64,000 nt of DNA from Chitinophagaceae bacterium (GTDB taxonomy: Bacteria > Bacteroidota > Bacteroidia > Chitinophagales > Chitinophagaceae). The translations under genes and the position numbers were made by a program. Position 1 is the stretch's first letter; every line of letters starts with the position of its first letter. The DNA lies in the NCBI GenBank assembly GCA_004028765.1, contig SAIX01000107.1:1-64000 (forward strand). The letters are read 5' to 3'. Positions 57,296 to 64,000 of this stretch are shown piece by piece. The notes under the pieces were generated by a model. The model saw only the letters and a list, made by a program, of their open reading frames with translations, had not been told where the DNA came from and searched no databases.

Positions 57296-59113
57296 ATGAG
57301 TAACGAAGCCGTTTTGCACGCACATTCAGGTGTGGCAACGCATGAGGTACATGGTGATCACCATCATGAACACCACCATCATGAAACATTCATCACAAAG
57401 TATGTATTCAGCCAGGATCATAAAATGATCGCAAAACAATTCCTGATCACCGGGATGGTTTGGGCAGTGATCGGTGGTTTGATGAGTGTGCTGTTCCGTT
57501 TGCAGTTGGGATATCCTGAATCCACTTTCCCCTGGCTGGAAGACCTGCTGGGTAAATGGGCGAAAGGCGGCCGTATTACTCCTGAAGCCTATTATGCATT
57601 GGTAACCACACACGGTACCGTACTCGTATTCTTCGTGTTAACCGCCGGCCTTAGCGGAACATTTGCCAACTTCCTTATTCCGTTGCAGGTAGGTGCGCGC
57701 GATATGGCTTCGCCCTTCCTGAATATGTTGAGCTACTGGTTTTTCTTCCTTGCCAGTGTGGTGATGCTGTCTTCTATTTTTGTTGAAACCGGACCCTTCA
57801 GCGGTGGCTGGACGGCTTATCCTCCATTGAGTGCCCTGGGTGCAGCATCTCCCGGTTCTAAAACCGGTATGGATCTATGGATCATTTCAATGGCATTGTT
57901 CGTGGTTTCTTCCCTGCTCGGAGGTTTGAATTATATCGCCACGATCCTGAATATGCGTACGAAAGGTATGAGCATGACGCGTATGCCGCTCACTATCTGG
58001 GCACTGTTCTTTACCGCAGTACTGGGCGTACTTTCTTTCCCGGTATTGTTCTCAGGTTTTATCCTGTTGATCTTCGACCGCAACTTCGGAACCAGTTTTT
58101 ACCTGTCGGATATATTCATTGCAGGCCAGGGCGCTCTGCCGAATGAGGGCGGTAGTGCCATCCTGTACCAGCACCTGTTCTGGTTCCTGGGTCACCCAGA
58201 AGTATATATCATCCTGTTACCGGCCATGGGTATGGTATCAGAGATCCTTTCTGTGAATTCACGCAAACCGATATTCGGTTATATGGCGATGGTGGGCTCT
58301 TTGTTCGCTATTGCGATTCTGGCCTTCCTGGTATGGGCGCACCATATGTTTGTAACAGGATTGAATCCATTCCTCGGATCCATCTTCGTATTGCTGACAT
58401 TACTGATCGCTGTTCCATCGGCTATTAAAGTGTTTAACTGGTTAACTACTTTGTGGAGAGGGAATATCCGCTTCACACCCGGTATGATGTTCGCGATCGG
58501 TTTTGTGAGCCTCTTTATTTCCGGCGGACTTACCGGTATCTGGCTGGGTAACTCTGCACTCGATATTCACCTGCATGATACCTATTTCGTGATCGCTCAC
58601 TTCCATATCGTAATGGGTGTGGCTTCCATGTTCGGCATGTTCGCAGGGATTTACCATTGGTTCCCTAAAATGTATGGCCGTTATCTCAATAATACATTAG
58701 GCTATGTGCATTTCTGGGTTACCATGATCGGTGCTTACCTGATCTTCTGGCCCATGCACTATGAAGGCTTGGCCGGTATGCCGCGTCGTTATTACGATTA
58801 CAGCAGCTGGGAAAGCTTCAAACAGTTTATCGAACTGAACCGTTTTATCAGCACGGTTGCAATGATCGTATTTGCCGTACAACTGTTGTTCCTGTTTAAT
58901 TTCTTCTACTCCATATTTAAAGGAAGAAAAGTAAAAACACAGAACCCATGGGGTTCAAACACCCTCGAATGGACTACCCCGATCCGCCCCGGCCATGGAA
59001 ACTGGCCCGGCGAAATACCGGAAGTACACCGTTGGGCGTATGACTACGGTAAAGATGGTAAGGAATTTATTCCGCAAACCACACCGGTGGGGGCAGACGA
59101 GAGTCATCACTAA
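57296..59113 (+). CDS. coxA: Cytochrome c oxidase subunit I
   Basis: This 605-residue heme-copper oxidase core has twelve or more membrane helices. CuB and the cross-linked Tyr lie in GHPEVYIILLPAMGM. The heme a3 and heme a ligands are in HDTYFVIAHFHIVMG. The low-spin heme ligand is in the early THGTVLVFF. A His-rich N-terminal tail (HGDHHHEHHHHE) precedes the first helix; such tails occur in other Bacteroidota subunits I. It reduces O2 to water and pumps protons. A hairpin terminator with a weak T-run follows the stop. Confidence 0.96.
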   Translation: MSNEAVLHAHSGVATHEVHGDHHHEHHHHETFITKYVFSQDHKMIAKQFLITGMVWAVIGGLMSVLFRLQLGYPESTFPWLEDLLGKWAKGGRITPEAYYALVTTHGTVLVFFVLTAGLSGTFANFLIPLQVGARDMASPFLNMLSYWFFFLASVVMLSSIFVETGPFSGGWTAYPPLSALGAASPGSKTGMDLWIISMALFVVSSLLGGLNYIATILNMRTKGMSMTRMPLTIWALFFTAVLGVLSFPVLFSGFILLIFDRNFGTSFYLSDIFIAGQGALPNEGGSAILYQHLFWFLGHPEVYIILLPAMGMVSEILSVNSRKPIFGYMAMVGSLFAIAILAFLVWAHHMFVTGLNPFLGSIFVLLTLLIAVPSAIKVFNWLTTLWRGNIRFTPGMMFAIGFVSLFISGGLTGIWLGNSALDIHLHDTYFVIAHFHIVMGVASMFGMFAGIYHWFPKMYGRYLNNTLGYVHFWVTMIGAYLIFWPMHYEGLAGMPRRYYDYSSWESFKQFIELNRFISTVAMIVFAVQLLFLFNFFYSIFKGRKVKTQNPWGSNTLEWTTPIRPGHGNWPGEIPEVHRWAYDYGKDGKEFIPQTTPVGADESHH

Positions 59114-59156
59114 TTACCAACCGGGTGTGGTAATAACTGCAACCGGCCAAGATATC

Positions 59157-59188
59157 CAATGCTCCCGTCAAACGGGAGCATTGTTGTT
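59157..59188 (+). terminator. Hairpin terminator after coxA
   Basis: CAATGCTCCCGT and ACGGGAGCATTG form a 12-bp stem with the loop CAA, followed by TTGTT. The T-run is short, so read-through into ctaB is likely; it may set a lower level for the downstream genes. Confidence 0.7.
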
Positions 59189-59265
59189 AACTGAGAGAGG
59201 ATTCAAGGGTGTAAAGAAAGGAAATGCTGTTGCTGGGTTACATCCACCTCATTTGAAAAAAATAC

Positions 59266-60228
59266 ATGGCAGAAACAAACCGGGGCTCAACCTCTTTTTC
59301 GCTGGCTTCGAAAGTGAAAGATTACTTTCAGCTTATCAAGTTCACGCTGAGTTTCACGGTGGTATTCTCCTGTGTGATCTGCTACCTGCTCGCACCCAAT
59401 GTGGTGGATTACGACTGGTGGACGATCTTCTTGCTCTTTGTAGCCGGCATGCTGGTAACAGGCAGTGCCAATGCAATTAACCAGGCAGTGGAAAAAGATA
59501 CAGATGCGGTGATGAAAAGAACAGCATCGCGCCCTGTTGCCGGTGGAAGGATGAGCCAGGAAGAAGCCTACATTTTCGCCGCCATAACCGGCTTAACCGG
59601 GGTGGTGATGATGGGATGGTTCTTTCGCAGTGCAGAAAACGGTTTTAACTGGAATGCGGCGTTGCTGTCGGCCTTCAGTCTTTTTTTGTATGCGTTTATC
59701 TATACGCCGCTGAAAAAGATCAATTCCATTGCCGTACTCGTTGGCGCTTTCCCCGGTGCATTGCCCTGTTTGATCGGCTGGGTGGCGGCAACCAACCTGC
59801 TGAACCCGATGGGAGAAGTGATGGCGAATGGGAAAACATTTTCGAATGCAGGTGGCTGGGTACTTTTCGCGATACAGTTTCTGTGGCAATTCCCGCATTT
59901 CTGGGCAATTGCCTGGGTGGCGCATGGCGATTACAGTAAAGCAGGATTTAAATTGTTACCAGCCGACAAAGGCCCGACAAGATTTACAGCGATACAAGGC
60001 ATCATGTATTCTGTATTGATGATCCCGGTTGGGATACTGCCTTATTATTTCGGTATGACGGGACAGGTAAGTATGTGGATATTGATCCTGTGTAACCTGT
60101 TTATGGTATTTCAGAGTGTGCGCCTGTACAAAGAGATGAATGCAAAAGCGGCAAGAAGGGTTATGTTCAGCAGTTATATCTACCTGCCGATCGTATTACT
60201 TTCATTGCTGGCAGATAAGATAAGGTGA
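59266..60228 (+). CDS. ctaB: Protoheme IX farnesyltransferase
   Basis: This 320-residue UbiA-family prenyltransferase adds the farnesyl group to heme b to make heme o, a step needed for heme a of the oxidase. The two aspartate-rich motifs are in NAINQAVEKDTDAVMKRT (first) and the YTPLKKINSIAVLVGAF region (second); RPVAGGRMS follows the first, as in CtaB/CyoE. Nine membrane helices are expected. It sits between coxA and two subunit-III genes. The 8-copy GTGAGTG repeat begins 3 bases after its stop codon. Confidence 0.94.
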   Translation: MAETNRGSTSFSLASKVKDYFQLIKFTLSFTVVFSCVICYLLAPNVVDYDWWTIFLLFVAGMLVTGSANAINQAVEKDTDAVMKRTASRPVAGGRMSQEEAYIFAAITGLTGVVMMGWFFRSAENGFNWNAALLSAFSLFLYAFIYTPLKKINSIAVLVGAFPGALPCLIGWVAATNLLNPMGEVMANGKTFSNAGGWVLFAIQFLWQFPHFWAIAWVAHGDYSKAGFKLLPADKGPTRFTAIQGIMYSVLMIPVGILPYYFGMTGQVSMWILILCNLFMVFQSVRLYKEMNAKAARRVMFSSYIYLPIVLLSLLADKIR

Positions 60229-60231
60229 GAA

Positions 60232-60287
60232 GTGAGTGGTGAGTGGTGAGTGGTGAGTGGTGAGTGGTGAGTGGTGAGTGGTGAGTG
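60232..60287 (+). repeat. Eight perfect tandem copies of GTGAGTG
   Basis: The heptamer GTGAGTG repeats eight times without a mismatch over 56 bases, in the gap between ctaB and the first subunit-III gene. AT-rich words (TTAATTATTAATTG...) follow at 60298-60340. Partial copies of the heptamer occur in gaps near 40811, 44520, 44680 and 51882. A perfect tract of this kind is prone to slippage, so copy number may vary between strains. Confidence 0.95.
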
Positions 60288-60345
60288 AATGCGTAGGGTA
60301 TTAAAATTATTAATTCTTAATTATTAATTGTTAATTAATAAAGTG

Positions 60346-60924
60346 ATGATGACAACAGTGCAGACCAAGCAACCCCAGCGGATCCATCCGCATAAATTCA
60401 CCCTGTGGGTGGCAATGGGCAGTATCGTGATGATGTTCGCGGCGCTTACGAGTGCCTATATTGTAAAGAAGAACCAGAGCAACTGGCTCGAGTTTGATAT
60501 TCCGCAGGTATTCTGGTATTCAACAGCAGTGATATTGCTGAGTAGCGTAACGGTTCATCTTGCTGCAAAAGCGTTTAAAGCGCGAGAAATGGGACGCTAC
60601 CGTACATTGATCACGGTTACTGCGGTTCTCGGTGTATTGTTCATCAGCCTGCAGTGGCTGGGTTTTCAAAGCCTTGAATCGCGCAATATTGCATTAACGG
60701 GAGCAAGAAGCAATTCCGCTGCCTCATTCCTGTTTGTGATCACCGGTTTGCACATGCTGCATGTTTTGGGCGGAGTCATCGCATTACTGGTAATTTTTAT
60801 TCGTGCGTATTCGGTAAAAATGAAAAATTACAGCAGCCTTTCCATCGACCTTGCGGCAACGTACTGGCACTTTGTGGATGTGCTCTGGATCTATCTTTTT
60901 ATCTTTTATAACTGGATCGGTTAG
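60346..60924 (+). CDS. Cytochrome c oxidase subunit III-like protein, first copy
   Basis: The start is ATG 60346 (or the adjacent ATG 60349); the TTG at 60328 lies in the repeat-rich leader. The protein of about 192 residues has five predicted helices and the subunit-III pattern: FTLWVAMGSIVMMFAALTSAY in the first helix and TYWHFVDVLWIYLFIFYNWIG at the C-terminus. It is shorter than mitochondrial subunit III, as is normal in this group. A second, different subunit-III gene follows, a known arrangement in Bacteroidota. Confidence 0.88.
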   Translation: MMTTVQTKQPQRIHPHKFTLWVAMGSIVMMFAALTSAYIVKKNQSNWLEFDIPQVFWYSTAVILLSSVTVHLAAKAFKAREMGRYRTLITVTAVLGVLFISLQWLGFQSLESRNIALTGARSNSAASFLFVITGLHMLHVLGGVIALLVIFIRAYSVKMKNYSSLSIDLAATYWHFVDVLWIYLFIFYNWIG

Positions 60925-60971
60925 TGTAAGAAAAAGTTGGGTTTTATTCGCCTTTTTTGAACAGTAGCCAA

Positions 60972-60979
60972 TATTTTTG
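60972..60979 (+). promoter_or_regulatory. Internal -7-like box (TATTTTTG) before the second subunit-III gene
   Basis: TATTTTTG matches TAnnTTTG 23 bases before ATG 61003. It could allow separate expression of the downstream oxidase genes. No -33 element at standard distance. Confidence 0.35.
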
Positions 60980-61002
60980 TAACGAAATTTTAGAAAAGAA
61001 AC

Positions 61003-61680
61003 ATGTCTACAGCAACAGCAACACCCGGTAAACTGTGGGGCGGCGGAAAAAGCCCGTTCAATGTGGAATACGGCAAATTGATGATGTGGTATTTCCTGAT
61101 GAGTGATGCCTTCACATTCGGCGCTTTCTTGATCTCTTACGGTACCGTTCGCTTTTCAACCAACGGATGGCCCGACCCCAATGAAGTTTTCAGAAGCTAT
61201 CCCTTCGCACCCGAAGGAGCGCATGCACCGCTGGTGTTTGTGAGTATCATGACATTCATCCTTATCATCAGTTCGGTTACGATGGTACTGGCTGTACACG
61301 CCGGCCATAATATGGATAAAAAGAAAGTGGTGGTTAACCTGATCCTTACCATTCTTGGTGGTCTCGCTTTCCTCGGCTGCCAGGCATGGGAGTGGAACCA
61401 TTTGCATAGTGAAGGTGCATGGTGGGGCCATAACCCTTTCCTTAACCACGATGGTACGGCTGCTTCAACCAATTTCACCAATTTCTTTTTTACCATCACG
61501 GGTTTCCACGGTTTCCACGTATTCTCAGGGGTGATCATCAATATCATTATGCTGATTATGACACTGCGGGATGTGTTTGAAAAACGCGGCCATTACCTGA
61601 TGATCGAAAAAGCTGGGTTGTACTGGCACTTTGTAGACCTGGTTTGGGTATTCGTATTCACCTGTTTCTACCTGATCTAA
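61003..61680 (+). CDS. Cytochrome c oxidase subunit III-like protein, second copy
   Basis: This 225-residue protein has five helices and the subunit-III phrases KLMMWYFLMSDAFTFGAFL near the start, TITGFHGFHVFSGVII and GLYWHFVDLVWVFVF at the end. It is longer than the first copy in the loop between helices 3 and 4 (QAWEWNHLHSEGAWWG). Both copies have intact motifs, so neither is a pseudogene; they probably form parts of one oxidase. Confidence 0.9.
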   Translation: MSTATATPGKLWGGGKSPFNVEYGKLMMWYFLMSDAFTFGAFLISYGTVRFSTNGWPDPNEVFRSYPFAPEGAHAPLVFVSIMTFILIISSVTMVLAVHAGHNMDKKKVVVNLILTILGGLAFLGCQAWEWNHLHSEGAWWGHNPFLNHDGTAASTNFTNFFFTITGFHGFHVFSGVIINIIMLIMTLRDVFEKRGHYLMIEKAGLYWHFVDLVWVFVFTCFYLI

Positions 61681-61715
61681 ACAAAATCCTAAACGCATAA
61701 CAAGTAAGATAGTAT

Positions 61716-62177
61716 ATGGAACATACAGTAGCACATGAAGAACACAGCGGTGGCGGGGTAAAAGAGATCGTAAGGGTAACCGTGATCCTCAGTATCCTCA
61801 CAGCGGTGGAACTGGCACTCGGTTTCTGGATGATGGGTATGCCGCTCGACAGCGGTTTACGACTGGCTGTAAAAGGAGCGATCATTATCCTGATGATGGC
61901 AAAAGCTTTTTACATCGTGGCCTACTTCATGCACCTGAAACATGAACTGAAGAACATGATCATGACGATCGTGGTTCCCCTGGCCCTTTTTATCTGGTTC
62001 ATTATCGCGTTCCTGTATGATGGAAATTCTTTCCGCCACCTCCGGAATACTTATGACCCTCATTTTAAAGAACAGAGCACGATTAAGGTAGAAAAGAAAG
62101 AAGAAGCCAAACACGAAGAATCAAAAGAGGAGAAGAAAGAGGAAGCGAAACCTGAGGAAAGAAAAACGGTGGAATAA
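61716..62177 (+). CDS. Cytochrome c oxidase subunit IV-family protein
   Basis: This 153-residue protein has three membrane helices (VILSILTAVELALGFWMMG; AIIILMMAKAFYIVAYFMHL; MIMTIVVPLALFIWFIIAF), in the order of bacterial subunit IV. The hydrophilic tail of about 45 residues is made almost only of Glu, Lys and Ala. The N-terminus is His-containing (MEHTVAHEEHSGGG). It assists assembly or stability of the oxidase. A hairpin terminator follows the stop. Confidence 0.87.
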   Translation: MEHTVAHEEHSGGGVKEIVRVTVILSILTAVELALGFWMMGMPLDSGLRLAVKGAIIILMMAKAFYIVAYFMHLKHELKNMIMTIVVPLALFIWFIIAFLYDGNSFRHLRNTYDPHFKEQSTIKVEKKEEAKHEESKEEKKEEAKPEERKTVE

Positions 62178-62208
62178 GCTGGAAGGTTGCGCTTTTTATC
62201 AGATACTG

Positions 62209-62241
62209 AAAACCATCGTTAGGTATAGCGATGGTTTTTTT
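62209..62241 (+). terminator. Rho-independent terminator after oxidase subunit IV
   Basis: AACCATCG pairs with CGATGGTT around a ten-base loop and is followed by TTTTTTT. It lies 12 bases before the SCO gene, so partial read-through or an undetected promoter must supply that gene. Confidence 0.8.
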
Positions 62242-62253
62242 ATATAAAATCGT

Positions 62254-63066
62254 ATGACAAAAAAAGCATTGTTAGGGCTCGCGGTAGCGTTACTGATTCC
62301 CTTGGTGAGTTATTTTATACTCCAGTACTTCAGCAACAAAGCCGTGGATATGCCGCGGCATTACCTGCTCGATACCGTTATCACCCGCGTGGAAAAAGGA
62401 AAAGAGATCAGCGACAGTATCTGGCATAAAACAGCCAATATCCGTTTGCGCAACCAGCTTGGCGATTCGGTGGGCTTGTACGATATCAAAGGAAAGATTA
62501 TCGTAGCCGATCTTTTCTTCACCCGCTGCGGAAGTATCTGCCCTAAACTCACGGCCAATATGTCGCGGTTGCAGCAATCCTTTATCAAAGGAGGTGATAC
62601 CCGGAAGAAAATCGATACATCGATTGTTCAGTTTCTTTCTTTTTCCATTGACCCCGACCGTGATAGTGTACCGGTATTAAAGGAATATGCCGACAGGCAT
62701 GGGGTGAACCATGATAACTGGTGGATGCTTACCGGTAACCGGGATTCTATTTACAAATTTGTATTTGAAGAACTGCGGATCGACAAGTTCAGCGAAGAAC
62801 CCATCAGCCCGGATTTTGTACATACCAGCCGCTATGTATTGCTCGATAAAGAATACCGTGTCCGCGGATGGTACAATGGATTGGATACCGTAGCGCTTTC
62901 CAAACTCGCGAAAGACATTGGCCTGCTGATGCTCGAAAAAGACAGGACAAAAAAGAGCGCTGTGTTTACTGAGATCGCGGGATTAAGCTGGTTATGGCTC
63001 ATTGCGGTAGTGGCAATTGTTTTCTTTCTTTTATTTCTCCGTGCAAAAAATAAGCCTGCTGCCTGA
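62254..63066 (+). CDS. SCO1/SenC-family copper chaperone for the oxidase
   Basis: This 270-residue protein has an N-terminal anchor helix (LLGLAVALLIPLVSYFIL) and a C-terminal helix (LSWLWLIAVVAIVFFLLFL). The thioredoxin-like domain between has the copper ligands Cys92 and Cys96 in TRCGSICPKL and His190 in FVHTSRYVLLD. SCO proteins deliver copper to CuA of subunit II. Position right after subunit IV fits this job. It has a second hydrophobic helix at its C-terminus, which many SCO proteins lack. Confidence 0.93.
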   Translation: MTKKALLGLAVALLIPLVSYFILQYFSNKAVDMPRHYLLDTVITRVEKGKEISDSIWHKTANIRLRNQLGDSVGLYDIKGKIIVADLFFTRCGSICPKLTANMSRLQQSFIKGGDTRKKIDTSIVQFLSFSIDPDRDSVPVLKEYADRHGVNHDNWWMLTGNRDSIYKFVFEELRIDKFSEEPISPDFVHTSRYVLLDKEYRVRGWYNGLDTVALSKLAKDIGLLMLEKDRTKKSAVFTEIAGLSWLWLIAVVAIVFFLLFLRAKNKPAA

Positions 63067-63124
63067 ACTATTCGGGTGAGGCCGGTGTAATTATTTATTA
63101 TTTCAAATAAGTTATCAGAACCGC

Positions 63125-63709
63125 ATGTTAGAGGCAGCTATTCAAAAAAACGACAAAAAAGCCTATTGGCTGATCGGTGTATTTTCAGTGGTGGTATTCA
63201 CAGCCGTAGTGCTGTTAGGCCGATATAAACTTACTATCGATCCTGGTTTTAATGTGCACCTGTTTGCAACGCTAAACGCTTTGATCAATTCTGCCATCGC
63301 GGTCATACTTGTGTGGGCCCTCATTGCTGTGAAAAACAAAAGTTATCGGCTGCATAAAACATTAATGATGACAGCGCTTGTGCTTTCTGTTATTTTCCTG
63401 GTTTCGTATATCGCGCATCACCTGCTGGCAGGCGAAGCAAAGTTTGGCGACAGTAACCACGATGGTATATTAAGTGATGATGAAAAAACAGCTGTCGGGT
63501 CCCTTCGTATGGTTTATTATTTCATACTGGGCACGCACATTTTACTCGCTGCTTTGATACTGCCGTTTATTTTATTTACGGCTTATCGTGCGCTGACCGC
63601 GGAATTTCCACTCCACAAAAAGCTCGCGAAGATCACTTGGCCCCTGTGGTTTTATGTAGCGGTTACCGGCCCTGTTGTGTATTTGCTCATTAGCCCTTAT
63701 TACCGATAG
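63125..63709 (+). CDS. DUF420-family membrane protein
   Basis: This 194-residue protein has four or five membrane helices. It carries the DUF420 phrases HLFATLNALINSAIAVILVWAL, YRLHKTLMMTALVLSVIFLV and LGTHILLAALILPFI, and the loop includes an acidic DSNHDGILSDDEK that looks like an EF-hand-type loop. DUF420 genes are regular neighbours of oxidase genes (CtaM-like) and help assemble the oxidase. It ends the respiratory operon. The 90 bases after it contain TTTTAAC-type words that can form a weak hairpin. Confidence 0.88.
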   Translation: MLEAAIQKNDKKAYWLIGVFSVVVFTAVVLLGRYKLTIDPGFNVHLFATLNALINSAIAVILVWALIAVKNKSYRLHKTLMMTALVLSVIFLVSYIAHHLLAGEAKFGDSNHDGILSDDEKTAVGSLRMVYYFILGTHILLAALILPFILFTAYRALTAEFPLHKKLAKITWPLWFYVAVTGPVVYLLISPYYR

Positions 63710-63799
63710 AGAGGTTAAAAATGTTAAAAGGGTTAAAATGGCTGCTGCATCCGGCTAAACTTCTTACCCCTTTTAACTTTATTTACCTCTTTAACAACA

Positions 63800-64000
63800 T
63801 CACCAGCCCAATTCCTTTCCCGGATCCCAGAATTTTTTTTCAAAATCCACAACAGTATCGTTTTCTACTTTTATTTTTTCTTTTTTAAGGAGTTCTTCCA
63901 TTGCTGTTGGTGTGGCGAAATGCATTTTGCCCGATAACATTCCATTCCTGTTAACAACGCGGTGTGCGGGTACTTTGGGCTTTACCAGCCCGGCACCGTT
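63800..64000 (-). CDS. Alkyltransferase-like (ATL) DNA-binding protein, C-terminal part (5' end outside window)
   Basis: The minus-strand frame is open from the window's end at 64000 to TGA 63800, 66 residues of the C-terminus. Near its start it reads PKVPAHRVVNRNGMLSG, the DNA-binding-domain phrase of the MGMT (O6-methylguanine methyltransferase) family. Where active enzymes have PCHRV it has PAHRV, so the alkyl-accepting cysteine is replaced by Ala. That is the mark of ATL proteins, which bind O6-alkylguanine lesions and flag them for nucleotide excision repair. The rest, MHFATPTAMEELLKKE and KKFWDPGKELGW, fits the ATL C-terminus. It is convergent with the DUF420 gene. Confidence 0.85.
   Translation of the reverse strand, partial: NGAGLVKPKVPAHRVVNRNGMLSGKMHFATPTAMEELLKKEKIKVENDTVVDFEKKFWDPGKELGW

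Noticed and set aside
60232-60287. CRISPR array
   Set aside because: The units are seven bases with no spacers, so this is a simple tandem repeat.
60346-61680. Two subunit-III genes as a duplication with one pseudogene
   Set aside because: Both have intact helices and motifs and differ strongly, matching the normal two-gene arrangement of the group.

Overview
The window reads as a chromosomal piece of a Bacteroidota bacterium, most likely a member of the Chitinophagaceae. The grounds are a SusC/SusD pair, TonB receptors with carboxypeptidase-regulatory-like N-termini, a PorP/SprF protein paired with a type IX-secreted (T9SS) giant, several TAnnTTTG-type -7 boxes close to gene starts, weak or absent Shine-Dalgarno sequences, and an Alternative Complex III (ACIII) operon joined to a cytochrome c oxidase operon. 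No phage, insertion sequence, CRISPR array or rRNA was seen. One tRNA gene is present.

Layout. 0-5.4 kb: the end of a Gfo/Idh/MocA oxidoreductase gene, a soluble multi-PAS histidine kinase, and a minus-strand pair (DUF2891, class I methyltransferase). 5.5-12.6 kb: a tight seven-gene plus-strand operon (GNAT, PqqD-like, ATP-grasp, PLP decarboxylase, urea-transporter/M23 fusion, outer-membrane TPR/barrel, TPR) that matches no pathway I recognise. 13.1-18.2 kb: an orphan SusC/SusD pair. 18.4-25.6 kb: an MgtA-type P-type ATPase, a small secreted protein, divergent katG/oxyR with an OxyR-like box over the oxyR start codon, and a short asparaginase-domain protein. 25.7-35.7 kb, mostly minus strand: a DUF3267 zincin, PorP/SprF coupled to a 1919-residue repeat protein with a gliding-type C-terminus, an S10-like peptidase and a VOC protein. 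36.0-39.1 kb: four tandem paralogues with the same HHHPH N-terminus and membrane helix. Then tRNA-Arg(CCU), a secreted VOC protein, a TPR protein, a small TonB-receptor locus, a membrane protein, a serine hydrolase and a DUF6787-PurN fusion.

47.4-63.7 kb is one respiratory locus: actABCDEF, coxB, coxA, ctaB, two subunit-III-like genes, subunit IV, a SCO-type copper chaperone and a DUF420 protein. Together these would encode quinol:cytochrome c oxidoreductase (ACIII), the terminal oxidase that takes its electrons, and heme and copper maturation factors. The window closes with the C-terminal end of an alkyltransferase-like (ATL) protein on the minus strand.

From about 39 kb onwards the intergenic spaces carry short degenerate tandem words, mostly with a 7-base period. 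The clearest is eight perfect copies of GTGAGTG after ctaB. One such tract lies inside an open frame and joins DUF6787 to PurN. The best candidates for something undescribed are the 5.5-12.6 kb operon, the four-paralogue array, and the heptad repeats with the coding-frame capture.
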